Of a DNA stretch of 10,398 bases, positions 5,494-10,398 are shown piece by piece (position 1 is the first letter of the stretch; each line of letters starts with the position of its first letter). Location: positions 6,851-17,248 of the forward strand of contig JALVOR010000102.1 of NCBI GenBank assembly GCA_027026295.1. Reading direction: 5' to 3'. Below the pieces are notes generated by a model. That model did not search any database and was not told the origin of the DNA. It was given only the letters and a program-made list of their open reading frames with translations. Source of the DNA: Anaerolineales bacterium. GTDB lineage: Bacteria; Chloroflexota; Anaerolineae; Anaerolineales; DRMV01. A program made the translations under genes and the position numbers.

Positions 5494-5922
5494 TTACAGT
5501 TCAATGCGGCGGGGCTTCTGCGCCTCGTGGGGATGATGCGGCCCGGCATAGACCTTGAGTTTCTTCAACAGTTTGCGGCCATAGGCATTCTTGGGCAACA
5601 TGCCCCAAACGGCGTCACGGATAACCTGTTCGGGGTAGCGCTTCAGTTGCTCGCGCAGGTTCACCGCGCGCAGGCCGCCCGGGTAGCCCGAATGCCGATA
5701 ATACATTTTCTGGTCCAATTTCCGGCCCGTCACCCGCACACGCTCGGCATTGACAACGACCACGTAGTCGCCATTGTCCACACCGGGGGTATAGTCGGGC
5801 TTGTGTTTGCCCAACAACAGGGCTGCGATCTGCGTCGCCAAACGGCCAAGGGTCTGGTCGTTGGCATCCACCAACAGCCATTCGCGAGTAATCTCAGCGG
5901 GTTTCGGATAATAAGTTTTCAC
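5494..5922 (-). CDS. rplM: 50S ribosomal protein uL13
   Basis: uL13 of 142 residues, an early-assembling 23S rRNA-binding protein. It shows the family pattern throughout: [19 protein letters not shown] at 15-33, [25 protein letters not shown] around 36-60, [20 protein letters not shown] at 64-83, and [35 protein letters not shown] in the C-terminal half. The start is GTG rather than ATG, supported by GGAGAGG at 5930-5936 with 7-nt spacing. It follows truA by 48 nt and precedes rpsI by 32 nt. Confidence 0.97.
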   Translation of the reverse strand: MKTYYPKPAEITREWLLVDANDQTLGRLATQIAALLLGKHKPDYTPGVDNGDYVVVVNAERVRVTGRKLDQKMYYRHSGYPGGLRAVNLREQLKRYPEQVIRDAVWGMLPKNAYGRKLLKKLKVYAGPHHPHEAQKPRRIEL

Positions 5923-5970
5923 CGTTAAACCTCTCCAAACAAGAATGCGGTGCGAAATCTGCAGCCATCC

Positions 5971-6768
5971 TCACGGTGCACCGCCCAGCCACCGGGGTTC
6001 GGCTTCCAGGCAACGCTGCAAGGCATCATCGTCATAACAGACGGCTTCCAAAAACAACCCCTGCGGCGGCGCAAGCCCCTGCAAGGGCGCCTGAGGCGGG
6101 GTTTCCAGCGCCTGGCGCAAAGTCTCGACGCTCATGCGCCCCTGGGCAATGGCAACCTGCAGCGCCACCATCCGCCGCACCATGCGGTAGAGGAAAGCAT
6201 CGGCAGCCACGTCGAATGCCCAGGCATGTTGCCCCACCTGCACCCAGCGGGCTTTGTAAACCGTGCGCAGGGTGGTGCCCCGCGGGTTGGGCGGCGTGCC
6301 CAGGGCGGCAAAATCCTTCTTGCCAGGCAAGAGGGAAGCCGCCGCGTGCAGGGCTTCAGCCTCGGCAGGGGGCCAGACAGCCCATGCAAACCGCCGCCAA
6401 AGCGGGTCGCGGCGGGGGGCGAAGTAGAGGTAATACACATAGCGCCGCGCCACAGCCGCGTAACGGGGGTGGAAACCAGCCGGGGCGGGGGCGACGTGTC
6501 GCACCAGCACATCGGGGGGCAACAGGGCATTGAGCGCCTTTTGCAAGGCTTCGGCAGCGTGCCGCCACGCCAACGCAAAGGCAATCACCTGACCGCGGGC
6601 ATGCACGCCCGCATCGGTGCGCCCGGCATAGCGGATGGCGTCTTCCTGCCAACCCAACTGCCTGAGGGCTTGCTCTACTTCACCTTGCACCGTGCGCCCC
6701 TCGGCCTGCCGCTGCAAACCGAGAAAGTTCGTGCCGTCGTATGCAAGGATGGCCTGGTAAAGTACCAT
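5971..6768 (-). CDS. truA: tRNA pseudouridine synthase A (positions 38-40)
   Basis: TruA isomerises uridines 38-40 in the anticodon stem-loop of tRNA. The 265-residue protein has the N-terminal AYDGTNFLGLQRQ at 9-21, the catalytic-Asp motif GRTDAGVHARGQV at 49-61 with Asp52, FHPRYAAVARRYVYYLY at about 98-114, and FLYRMVRRMV near residue 200, all family signatures. The ATG at 6768 is the only possible start because an in-frame TGA lies four codons upstream. It has no good Shine-Dalgarno, so translation may depend on ribosomes from rplQ, which ends 58 nt upstream. Placement between rplQ and rplM is common in Gram-positive and Chloroflexota-type operons. Confidence 0.95.
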   Translation of the reverse strand: MVLYQAILAYDGTNFLGLQRQAEGRTVQGEVEQALRQLGWQEDAIRYAGRTDAGVHARGQVIAFALAWRHAAEALQKALNALLPPDVLVRHVAPAPAGFHPRYAAVARRYVYYLYFAPRRDPLWRRFAWAVWPPAEAEALHAAASLLPGKKDFAALGTPPNPRGTTLRTVYKARWVQVGQHAWAFDVAADAFLYRMVRRMVALQVAIAQGRMSVETLRQALETPPQAPLQGLAPPQGLFLEAVCYDDDALQRCLEAEPRWLGGAP

Positions 6769-6826
6769 GATGTGCCACGCTCATGGGAAACCGCCGCCTG
6801 TCACGGCGGGCATCGCATGGCAGGGT

Positions 6827-7240
6827 TTACTCTTCGACCAGTTCCAGCAGCACCATCTCCGCACCGTCGCTCAGGCGGGGGCCAAGTTTGAGCACGCGGG
6901 TGTAGCCGCCCGGACGGTCAGCGTAGCGGGGGGCGATGTCGTCGAATAGTTTGTTCACGATGTTGACCCGTTCCTGGTCGTCTTCGCCGCCACCGATGTA
7001 GGGCGTGCCCAGGCGGGCAGCCACCAGACGGCGGGCATGCACCATCGCAGCGCCGCCGGCTTCGTTGCCGCGCTTGGCAATGGTAATCAGCCGCTCGGCT
7101 TCGCCCCGAATGGCCTGCGCCTTGGCGCGGGTGGTGCGAATGCGCTCGTGGTAGAACAACTGCTTAATCAGGTTCCGCCGCAACGCCTTGCGGGCGTCTT
7201 TGGAACGGCTCAGTTTCTTACCGGCAACTTTGTGTCGCAT
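6827..7240 (-). CDS. rplQ: 50S ribosomal protein bL17
   Basis: bL17, 137 residues, sits near the exit tunnel of the large subunit. The conserved N terminus is clear (MRHKVAGKKLSRSKDARKALRRNL, with IRTTRAKAQAIRGEAERLIT following). The C-terminal end (GGYTRVLKLGPRLSDGAEMVLLELVE) carries the family's GGYTR and LG.R.GD.A-like blocks. An alternative GTG lies three codons upstream, but GGAG at 7249-7252 overlaps that GTG and is spaced 8 nt from ATG 7240, which also gives the usual MRH start. It follows rpoA by 21 nt. Confidence 0.97.
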   Translation of the reverse strand: MRHKVAGKKLSRSKDARKALRRNLIKQLFYHERIRTTRAKAQAIRGEAERLITIAKRGNEAGGAAMVHARRLVAARLGTPYIGGGEDDQERVNIVNKLFDDIAPRYADRPGGYTRVLKLGPRLSDGAEMVLLELVEE

Positions 7241-7248
7241 AGTTCTCA

Positions 7249-7252
7249 CTCC
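7249..7252 (-). promoter_or_regulatory. Shine-Dalgarno fixing the rplQ start
   Basis: GGAG with an 8-nt spacer to ATG 7240. It overlaps the competing GTG at 7247-7249, excluding that codon as the real start. Confidence 0.75.
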
Positions 7253-7261
7253 GTGATGCGC

Positions 7262-8230
7262 TTATTCTTCGTCTTCCTGCAGGAAGCCCTTTTCGCGCAT
7301 TTTGGTCAAAAGTTCATCCAGGCTCTTTTCGCCAAAATTGCGAATGGAAAGCATGGCATCTTCGCCCTTGCCCAGCATGTCGAGCACTTCGCCCACGGTG
7401 GTCACGCCGGCGCGTTTCAGCGAGTTGAAGACCCGCACCGAGAGGTCGAGTTCCTCAAGGGGCGTATCCATCATTTCACTGGTCAGGCCAGCCCGCCAGG
7501 GCTTCTCGCGCGGGGGCGCTACCGTTGTGCCAAGTTCGGCCTCGCTCACACCAGCGATGTAGCCAAAGTGCGCCACCAGAATCTGGGCAGCCGTCTTCAG
7601 CGCCTCTTCGGGCGTGATGGTCTCATCGGTCCAGACTTCCAGCACCAGGCGGTCATAGTTGGTGCTCTGCCCCACGCGCGCCGAACCTACCTGCCAGTTG
7701 ACACGCTTGACAGGCGTGAAAATGGCGTCCACGGCAAGTTCGCCGATGGGCAGTTGCCGGTTGCGCTCGGTCGCCGGGGAATACCCGCGGCCGCGCTCCA
7801 CCGTCATCGCCATTTCCAGGCGGGCTTCCGGGTCGTCCACGGTAAAGAGATAGAGGTCAGGATTGACGATATCCACCTCGGGCGGGGCGATAATGTCCGC
7901 CGCCGTGACGATACCTTCGCCGTGCACTTCCAGATAAAGGCGGGCGGTATCGACGTCGTGCAGCCTGAAGCGCAATTGCTTGAGTTGCAGGCTGATTTGC
8001 AAAACGTCTTCCCGCACGCCGGGGATGGTGCTGAACTCATGCAGCACGTTGGAAATTCGCACCGACGTTACCGCGGCGCCTTCCAAAGAGGAAAGCAACA
8101 CCCGCCGCAACGCGTTCCCCAACGTCGTGCCGTAGCCCCGCTCGAGCGGGCTAATGACAAAACGGCTATAATTGAGCGCCTCGAGTTCGCGCTCAATGCG
8201 AGGTGTTACCATATTACCCAAACCGACCAC
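7262..8230 (-). CDS. rpoA: DNA-directed RNA polymerase subunit alpha
   Basis: Alpha subunit, 322 residues from GTG 8230. The N-terminal domain (to about 235), which dimerises and nucleates beta/beta' assembly, shows SRFVISPLERGYGTTLGNALRRVLLSSLEGAAV at 22-54. The C-terminal domain (about 255-315), which contacts UP-element DNA and activators, has LDLSVRVFNSLKRAGV at 261-276 and FGEKSLDEL at 299-307. Arg266, Asn269 and Lys302 correspond to the DNA-contacting Arg265, Asn268 and Lys298 of E. coli, so UP-element recognition looks preserved. GTG 8230 is preferred because AAGGGG (8237-8242) is 6 nt upstream. An in-frame ATG at 8212 would remove six residues and remains possible. It lies 36 nt after rpsD, with a hairpin across the junction. 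Confidence 0.97.
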   Translation of the reverse strand: MVGLGNMVTPRIERELEALNYSRFVISPLERGYGTTLGNALRRVLLSSLEGAAVTSVRISNVLHEFSTIPGVREDVLQISLQLKQLRFRLHDVDTARLYLEVHGEGIVTAADIIAPPEVDIVNPDLYLFTVDDPEARLEMAMTVERGRGYSPATERNRQLPIGELAVDAIFTPVKRVNWQVGSARVGQSTNYDRLVLEVWTDETITPEEALKTAAQILVAHFGYIAGVSEAELGTTVAPPREKPWRAGLTSEMMDTPLEELDLSVRVFNSLKRAGVTTVGEVLDMLGKGEDAMLSIRNFGEKSLDELLTKMREKGFLQEDEE

Positions 8231-8236
8231 TGTACA

Positions 8237-8242
8237 CCCCTT
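8237..8242 (-). promoter_or_regulatory. Shine-Dalgarno favouring the rpoA GTG start
   Basis: AAGGGG with 6-nt spacing to GTG 8230. The alternative ATG at 8212 has only TTGGGT upstream. The preference is moderate. Confidence 0.6.
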
Positions 8243-8248
8243 CCCTGG

Positions 8249-8273
8249 GCGCTAAAATCCAAGAGATTAGCGC
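8249..8273 (-). other. Hairpin spanning the rpsD stop codon, before rpoA
   Basis: A perfect 7-bp inverted repeat, GCGCTAA at 8249-8255 and TTAGCGC at 8267-8273, with an 11-nt loop. The rpsD stop codon (TAA, complement of 8267-8269) is inside the stem, and the rpoA Shine-Dalgarno starts 6 nt beyond it. Ribosomes terminating on rpsD would melt it, which suggests translational coupling. The function is inference. Confidence 0.5.
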
Positions 8274-8908
8274 GAGTAGTATTCCACGATCAATTGCTCG
8301 TTGATGTTGCTGTCGATCTCGCCGCGTTCCGGCATACGTTCCACGCGACCGGTGAAGTCGTTCAGGTCACGGTTCAACCAGGCAGGCGGCGTCTGTTTCT
8401 CAGCCCATTCCGGCAGCGTATTTTTGAAATAACTGCGGCGGCGCGATTCGGGGCGGATGCCCACCACGTCGCCAGGGCGCAGCAACATCGACGGCACGTC
8501 AACACGGCGGCCATTGACGGTGAAGTGGCCGTGGGTCACCAGCAAGCGCGCTTCAGCGCGGCTGCGGGCGAAGCCCAGGCGGTAAACCACGTTGTCCAAC
8601 CGCGATTCCAGAATTTGCAGCAGGTTCAGGCCGGTCATGCCGCGGCGCTGCAAAGCCGCCTTGTAATAGCGGCGGAACTGGCGTTCCAGCACGCCATAGA
8701 TGCGGCGGGCGCGCTGCTTGGCGCGCAACTGTTTCGCATAGTCGGATTCGCGGCGGCGGCCAAAGCGCGCCATGCGACCATGCTCACCCGGCGGGTAAGG
8801 ATGGCGTTCCATCGGGCATTGGCTGGTAAAGCACTTTTCGCCCTTCAGGAACAGTTTTTCGCCTTCACGGCGGCAGAGTTTGCAAACAGGTCCCAGATAC
8901 TTAGCCAT
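8267..8908 (-). CDS. rpsD: 30S ribosomal protein uS4 (zinc-binding form)
   Basis: uS4, 213 residues, is a primary 16S rRNA binder that nucleates small-subunit assembly and in several bacteria represses its own operon. The N terminus carries four cysteines in the zinc-ribbon pattern (Cys9, Cys12, Cys26, Cys31), so this is the 'C+' form. The S4 RNA-binding domain is at about 100-147 ([36 protein letters not shown]). The end [12 protein letters not shown] is the standard uS4 C terminus. GAGGT at 8915-8919 is 6 nt before ATG 8908. It follows rpsK by 21 nt. Confidence 0.98.
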   Translation of the reverse strand: MAKYLGPVCKLCRREGEKLFLKGEKCFTSQCPMERHPYPPGEHGRMARFGRRRESDYAKQLRAKQRARRIYGVLERQFRRYYKAALQRRGMTGLNLLQILESRLDNVVYRLGFARSRAEARLLVTHGHFTVNGRRVDVPSMLLRPGDVVGIRPESRRRSYFKNTLPEWAEKQTPPAWLNRDLNDFTGRVERMPERGEIDSNINEQLIVEYYSR

Positions 8909-8929
8909 AGATCTACCTCAATCCCCAGA

Positions 8930-9331
8930 TTAGACACGCCGTTTCTTCGGCGGGCGGCAACCATTGTGCGGCACAGGGGTCACGTCGGAAATGGAGAGAA
9001 TTTTCAGGCCCATCGCCTGGATGGCGCGCAAAGAAGCATCGCGGCCAGGGCCAGGGCCCTTCACGAAGACGTGCGCCTCGCGCATCCCCATATCCATTGC
9101 TGTTTTCACGGCCTGCTCCATTGCCAGGCGCGCAGCAAAGGGGGTGCTTTTGCGCGAGCCTTTGAAGCCAGCCGTGCCGCCGCTGGCCCACGCCACAACA
9201 TTACCGTGCTCGTCGGTCACGGTAATGATGGTATTGTTGAACGTTGCATGAATATGCACATGCCCGCGTGGCAGGTGCCGTTTGACTTTCCTGGCGCTGG
9301 TGCGCCGTCGGGAACGCGTATTCCTCGCCAT
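8930..9331 (-). CDS. rpsK: 30S ribosomal protein uS11
   Basis: uS11, 133 residues, of the small-subunit platform, near the E site and the mRNA exit channel. Recognised by [17 protein letters not shown] at 24-40, [19 protein letters not shown] at 49-67, [15 protein letters not shown] at 90-104 and the C terminus [18 protein letters not shown]. Two upstream purine motifs exist: AGGAGA with 10-nt spacing, and GAGGT only 2 nt from the ATG. The former is the more likely ribosome-binding site. The 64-nt gap from rpsM, longer than its neighbours, contains a strong hairpin. Confidence 0.98.
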   Translation of the reverse strand: MARNTRSRRRTSARKVKRHLPRGHVHIHATFNNTIITVTDEHGNVVAWASGGTAGFKGSRKSTPFAARLAMEQAVKTAMDMGMREAHVFVKGPGPGRDASLRAIQAMGLKILSISDVTPVPHNGCRPPKKRRV

Positions 9332-9361
9332 AGACCTCGTTTCTCCTATTCAATCTCAGCA

Positions 9362-9390
9362 TGAGGCGCGGGAAGTGCCCGCGCGGCTCA
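9362..9390 (-). other. Intercistronic hairpin between rpsM and rpsK
   Basis: GCGCGGG (9366-9372) and CCCGCGC (9378-9384) form a perfect 7-bp GC stem around a 5-nt loop. TGAG/CTCA can extend it past a 2-nt bulge. It begins 5 nt after the rpsM stop and lies about 30 nt before the rpsK start. With no T tract and essential genes downstream, it is unlikely to be a full terminator. RNA processing, attenuation or ribosomal-protein binding are the options. Confidence 0.6.
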
Positions 9391-9395
9391 CAACA

Positions 9396-9785
9396 TTACT
9401 TCTTCTTCGCACCGCGGCGGCGACCACGACCGGCCACCGTCTTCTTCGGGCCCTTGCGGGTACGGGCATTGGTGCGGGTGCGCTGACCATGCACGGGAAG
9501 GCCCATGCGGTGCCGCAAACCGCGGTAACTGCCGATTTCGATGAGGCGCTTGATGTTCATCTGCACCTCACGGCGCAGGTCGCCTTCCGTCTTGTAGTTG
9601 CTGCTGATGAACTCGCGCAGACGGGCAATTTCCTCGTCGGTAAGGTCTTTCACCCGCGTGTCGGGGCTCACCTGCGTGGCAACCAATACCTCTTTCGCCC
9701 GCGACCGGCCAATGCCATAGATGTGGGTCAGGGCGATCTCAATACGTTTGTTCCGTGGTAAATCTACGCCTTCAATACGCGCCAT
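9396..9785 (-). CDS. rpsM: 30S ribosomal protein uS13
   Basis: uS13, 129 residues, is a small-subunit head protein that bridges to the large subunit and contacts P-site tRNA. Recognised by [30 protein letters not shown] at the N terminus (helix-hairpin-helix), [48 protein letters not shown] in the middle, and a Lys/Arg-rich tail. The start follows the rpmJ stop after only 4 nt. Its GGGGT Shine-Dalgarno overlaps the end of rpmJ, implying translational coupling. Confidence 0.98.
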   Translation of the reverse strand: MARIEGVDLPRNKRIEIALTHIYGIGRSRAKEVLVATQVSPDTRVKDLTDEEIARLREFISSNYKTEGDLRREVQMNIKRLIEIGSYRGLRHRMGLPVHGQRTRTNARTRKGPKKTVAGRGRRRGAKKK

Positions 9786-9789
9786 GGCA

Positions 9790-9903
9790 CTACCCCTGTC
9801 GCTGTTTGTGTCGAGGATTGTCGCAGATCACGTAGACCCGCCCTTTACGGCGTACAATTTTGCACTTAGAGCAGCGCTTTTTAACCGACGCAGAAACTTT
9901 CAT
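9790..9903 (-). CDS. rpmJ: 50S ribosomal protein bL36 (zinc-binding form)
   Basis: A 37-residue protein found by translating the minus strand between map and rpsM. It reads [19 protein letters not shown] then [18 protein letters not shown], a textbook bL36. The zinc ligands Cys11, Cys14, Cys27 and His32 are all present, so this is the 'C+' type. AAGGAG is placed 8 nt before the ATG. It is the first gene after the operon promoter. Confidence 0.97.
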   Translation of the reverse strand: MKVSASVKKRCSKCKIVRRKGRVYVICDNPRHKQRQG

Positions 9904-9948
9904 GGTTTGCTCTCCTTACGTTCTTGGCTCGTGCCCGGCAAAGTTTGG

Positions 9949-9977
9949 ATTATACCAGGCACTCAAACACTCGTCCA
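9949..9977 (-). promoter_or_regulatory. Sigma-70-type promoter with extended -10 for rpmJ-rpsI
   Basis: On the minus strand: -35 TGGACG (9972-9977, 4 of 6 consensus), 17-nt spacer, and a perfect -10 TATAAT (9949-9954) preceded by TG one base upstream (extended -10). Transcription should start near 9942, giving a short leader of about 40 nt before rpmJ. It lies wholly in the 95-nt gap between map and rpmJ and would give the ribosomal run its own start in addition to readthrough from upstream. Confidence 0.75.
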
Positions 9978-9998
9978 GAAAATCTTCACAAGTCACTT

Positions 9999-10398
9999 TC
10001 AAACAATGGTGAGGATGACCGGGCCATCCTCGGTAATGGCGACCGTGTGCTCAAAGTGGGCTGTCAGGCTACCATCGGCGGAAGCCACCGTCCACTTGTC
10101 GGGCAGCACGCGGGTCTTGGGGGTGCCTATCAACACCATGGGTTCCAGAGCAATCACCATGCCTGCCCGCAACAACACGCCGCGCCCGGGGGTGCCATAG
10201 TTGGGCACCGAGGGGCCTTCGTGCATTTCGCGCCCCACCCCGTGACCGGTGTATTCGCGGGTCACATGGAAGCCGTGGGATTCCACATAGCGTTGAACTG
10301 CCGCGGAGACATCCCCAACACGGTTGCCCGGGCGCATCTGCTCGATGCCGATGTAGAGCGCCCGCTCGGTCACCTCTAACAACCGCTGGGCCTCGGGA
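9999..10398 (-). CDS. map: Methionine aminopeptidase, type I (C-terminal part)
   Basis: The frame is open to the right edge, so this is the C-terminal half (about 132 residues) of an enzyme that removes the initiator Met from new proteins with a dinuclear metal centre. Visible metal-site motifs are GHGVGREMHEGP (the His ligand equivalent to E. coli His171 and the nearby His178), LEPMV (Glu204 equivalent) and FEHTVAIT (Glu235 equivalent). The two Asp ligands would lie beyond the window. No start codon should be assigned here: codons upstream of the apparent TTG at 10380-10382 read PEAQR and continue the protein. Position before rpmJ is the usual secY-adk-map neighbourhood. Confidence 0.93.
   Translation of the reverse strand, partial: PEAQRLLEVTERALYIGIEQMRPGNRVGDVSAAVQRYVESHGFHVTREYTGHGVGREMHEGPSVPNYGTPGRGVLLRAGMVIALEPMVLIGTPKTRVLPDKWTVASADGSLTAHFEHTVAITEDGPVILTIV

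Noticed and set aside
6794..6809. CCGCC/GGCGG hairpin between rplQ and truA as a terminator.
   Set aside because: Only 5 bp with no T tract, and truA directly downstream seems part of the same transcript.
7037..9364. A very long open frame (about 775 codons) on the + strand opposite rplQ-rpoA-rpsD-rpsK.
   Set aside because: It lies antisense to four unmistakable ribosomal/RNA polymerase genes and has no recognisable motif. GC-rich coding DNA commonly leaves such frames open.
10380..10382. TTG as the start of the methionine aminopeptidase.
   Set aside because: The frame continues upstream to the edge, and the protein would lack the first two Asp metal ligands. It is a truncated view of a longer gene.

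Overview
The window is GC-rich bacterial chromosome with tightly packed genes. It holds four genes on the + strand (9-3219), a convergent junction (3220-3422), and then an unbroken run of minus-strand genes to the right edge. The minus-strand core, read from the right, is map (partial), rpmJ, rpsM, rpsK, rpsD, rpoA, rplQ, truA, rplM, rpsI. This is the classical 'alpha' ribosomal operon continued by truA-rplM-rpsI. That order, a zinc-binding uS4 and bL36, a YabN-type MazG fusion, and a rhomboid next to an SDH-type Clp-fold membrane protease fit a Gram-positive-like or Chloroflexota (Anaerolineae-like) lineage. The phylum is an inference and would need a protein search.

Left block, + strand: a rhomboid intramembrane serine protease and, 12 nt later, a membrane-anchored SDH/ClpP-class serine protease, probably co-transcribed and both acting at the membrane. 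They are followed by an Af1521-like macro-domain protein (ADP-ribose metabolism) and a SpoU/TrmH-family RNA 2'-O-methyltransferase. These last two genes are separated by spacers full of short-period repeat words.

Middle: mazG (minus strand) encodes an N-terminal tetrapyrrole-methylase-like domain fused to a double MazG NTP pyrophosphohydrolase. Its upstream spacer (4881-5065) carries two different arrays of 8-nt units and, nearer rpsI, a strong 15-bp hairpin that probably ends the ribosomal transcript.

Right block, minus strand: a promoter with an extended -10 (-35 TGGACG, 17-nt spacer, TATAAT) lies just past map and should drive rpmJ through rpsI. infA, often found between map and rpmJ, is absent. 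Two intercistronic hairpins stand out inside the operon: rpsM-rpsK, and rpsD-rpoA with the rpsD stop codon in its stem. Both are candidates for translational control or RNA processing.

The most unusual feature is not a gene. The spacers from about 1565 to 5000 hold at least five families of degenerate 8-11-nt repeat words (CGCAGA, CACAGA, GACGAAGT/AACGCTTC, CTTTGCG/CTTGGCG, GACTATCC). They include a 55-bp composite element present twice as direct repeats flanking the methyltransferase gene, with a related expanded version upstream of mazG. None of these words form comparable arrays in the ribosomal operon's spacers.
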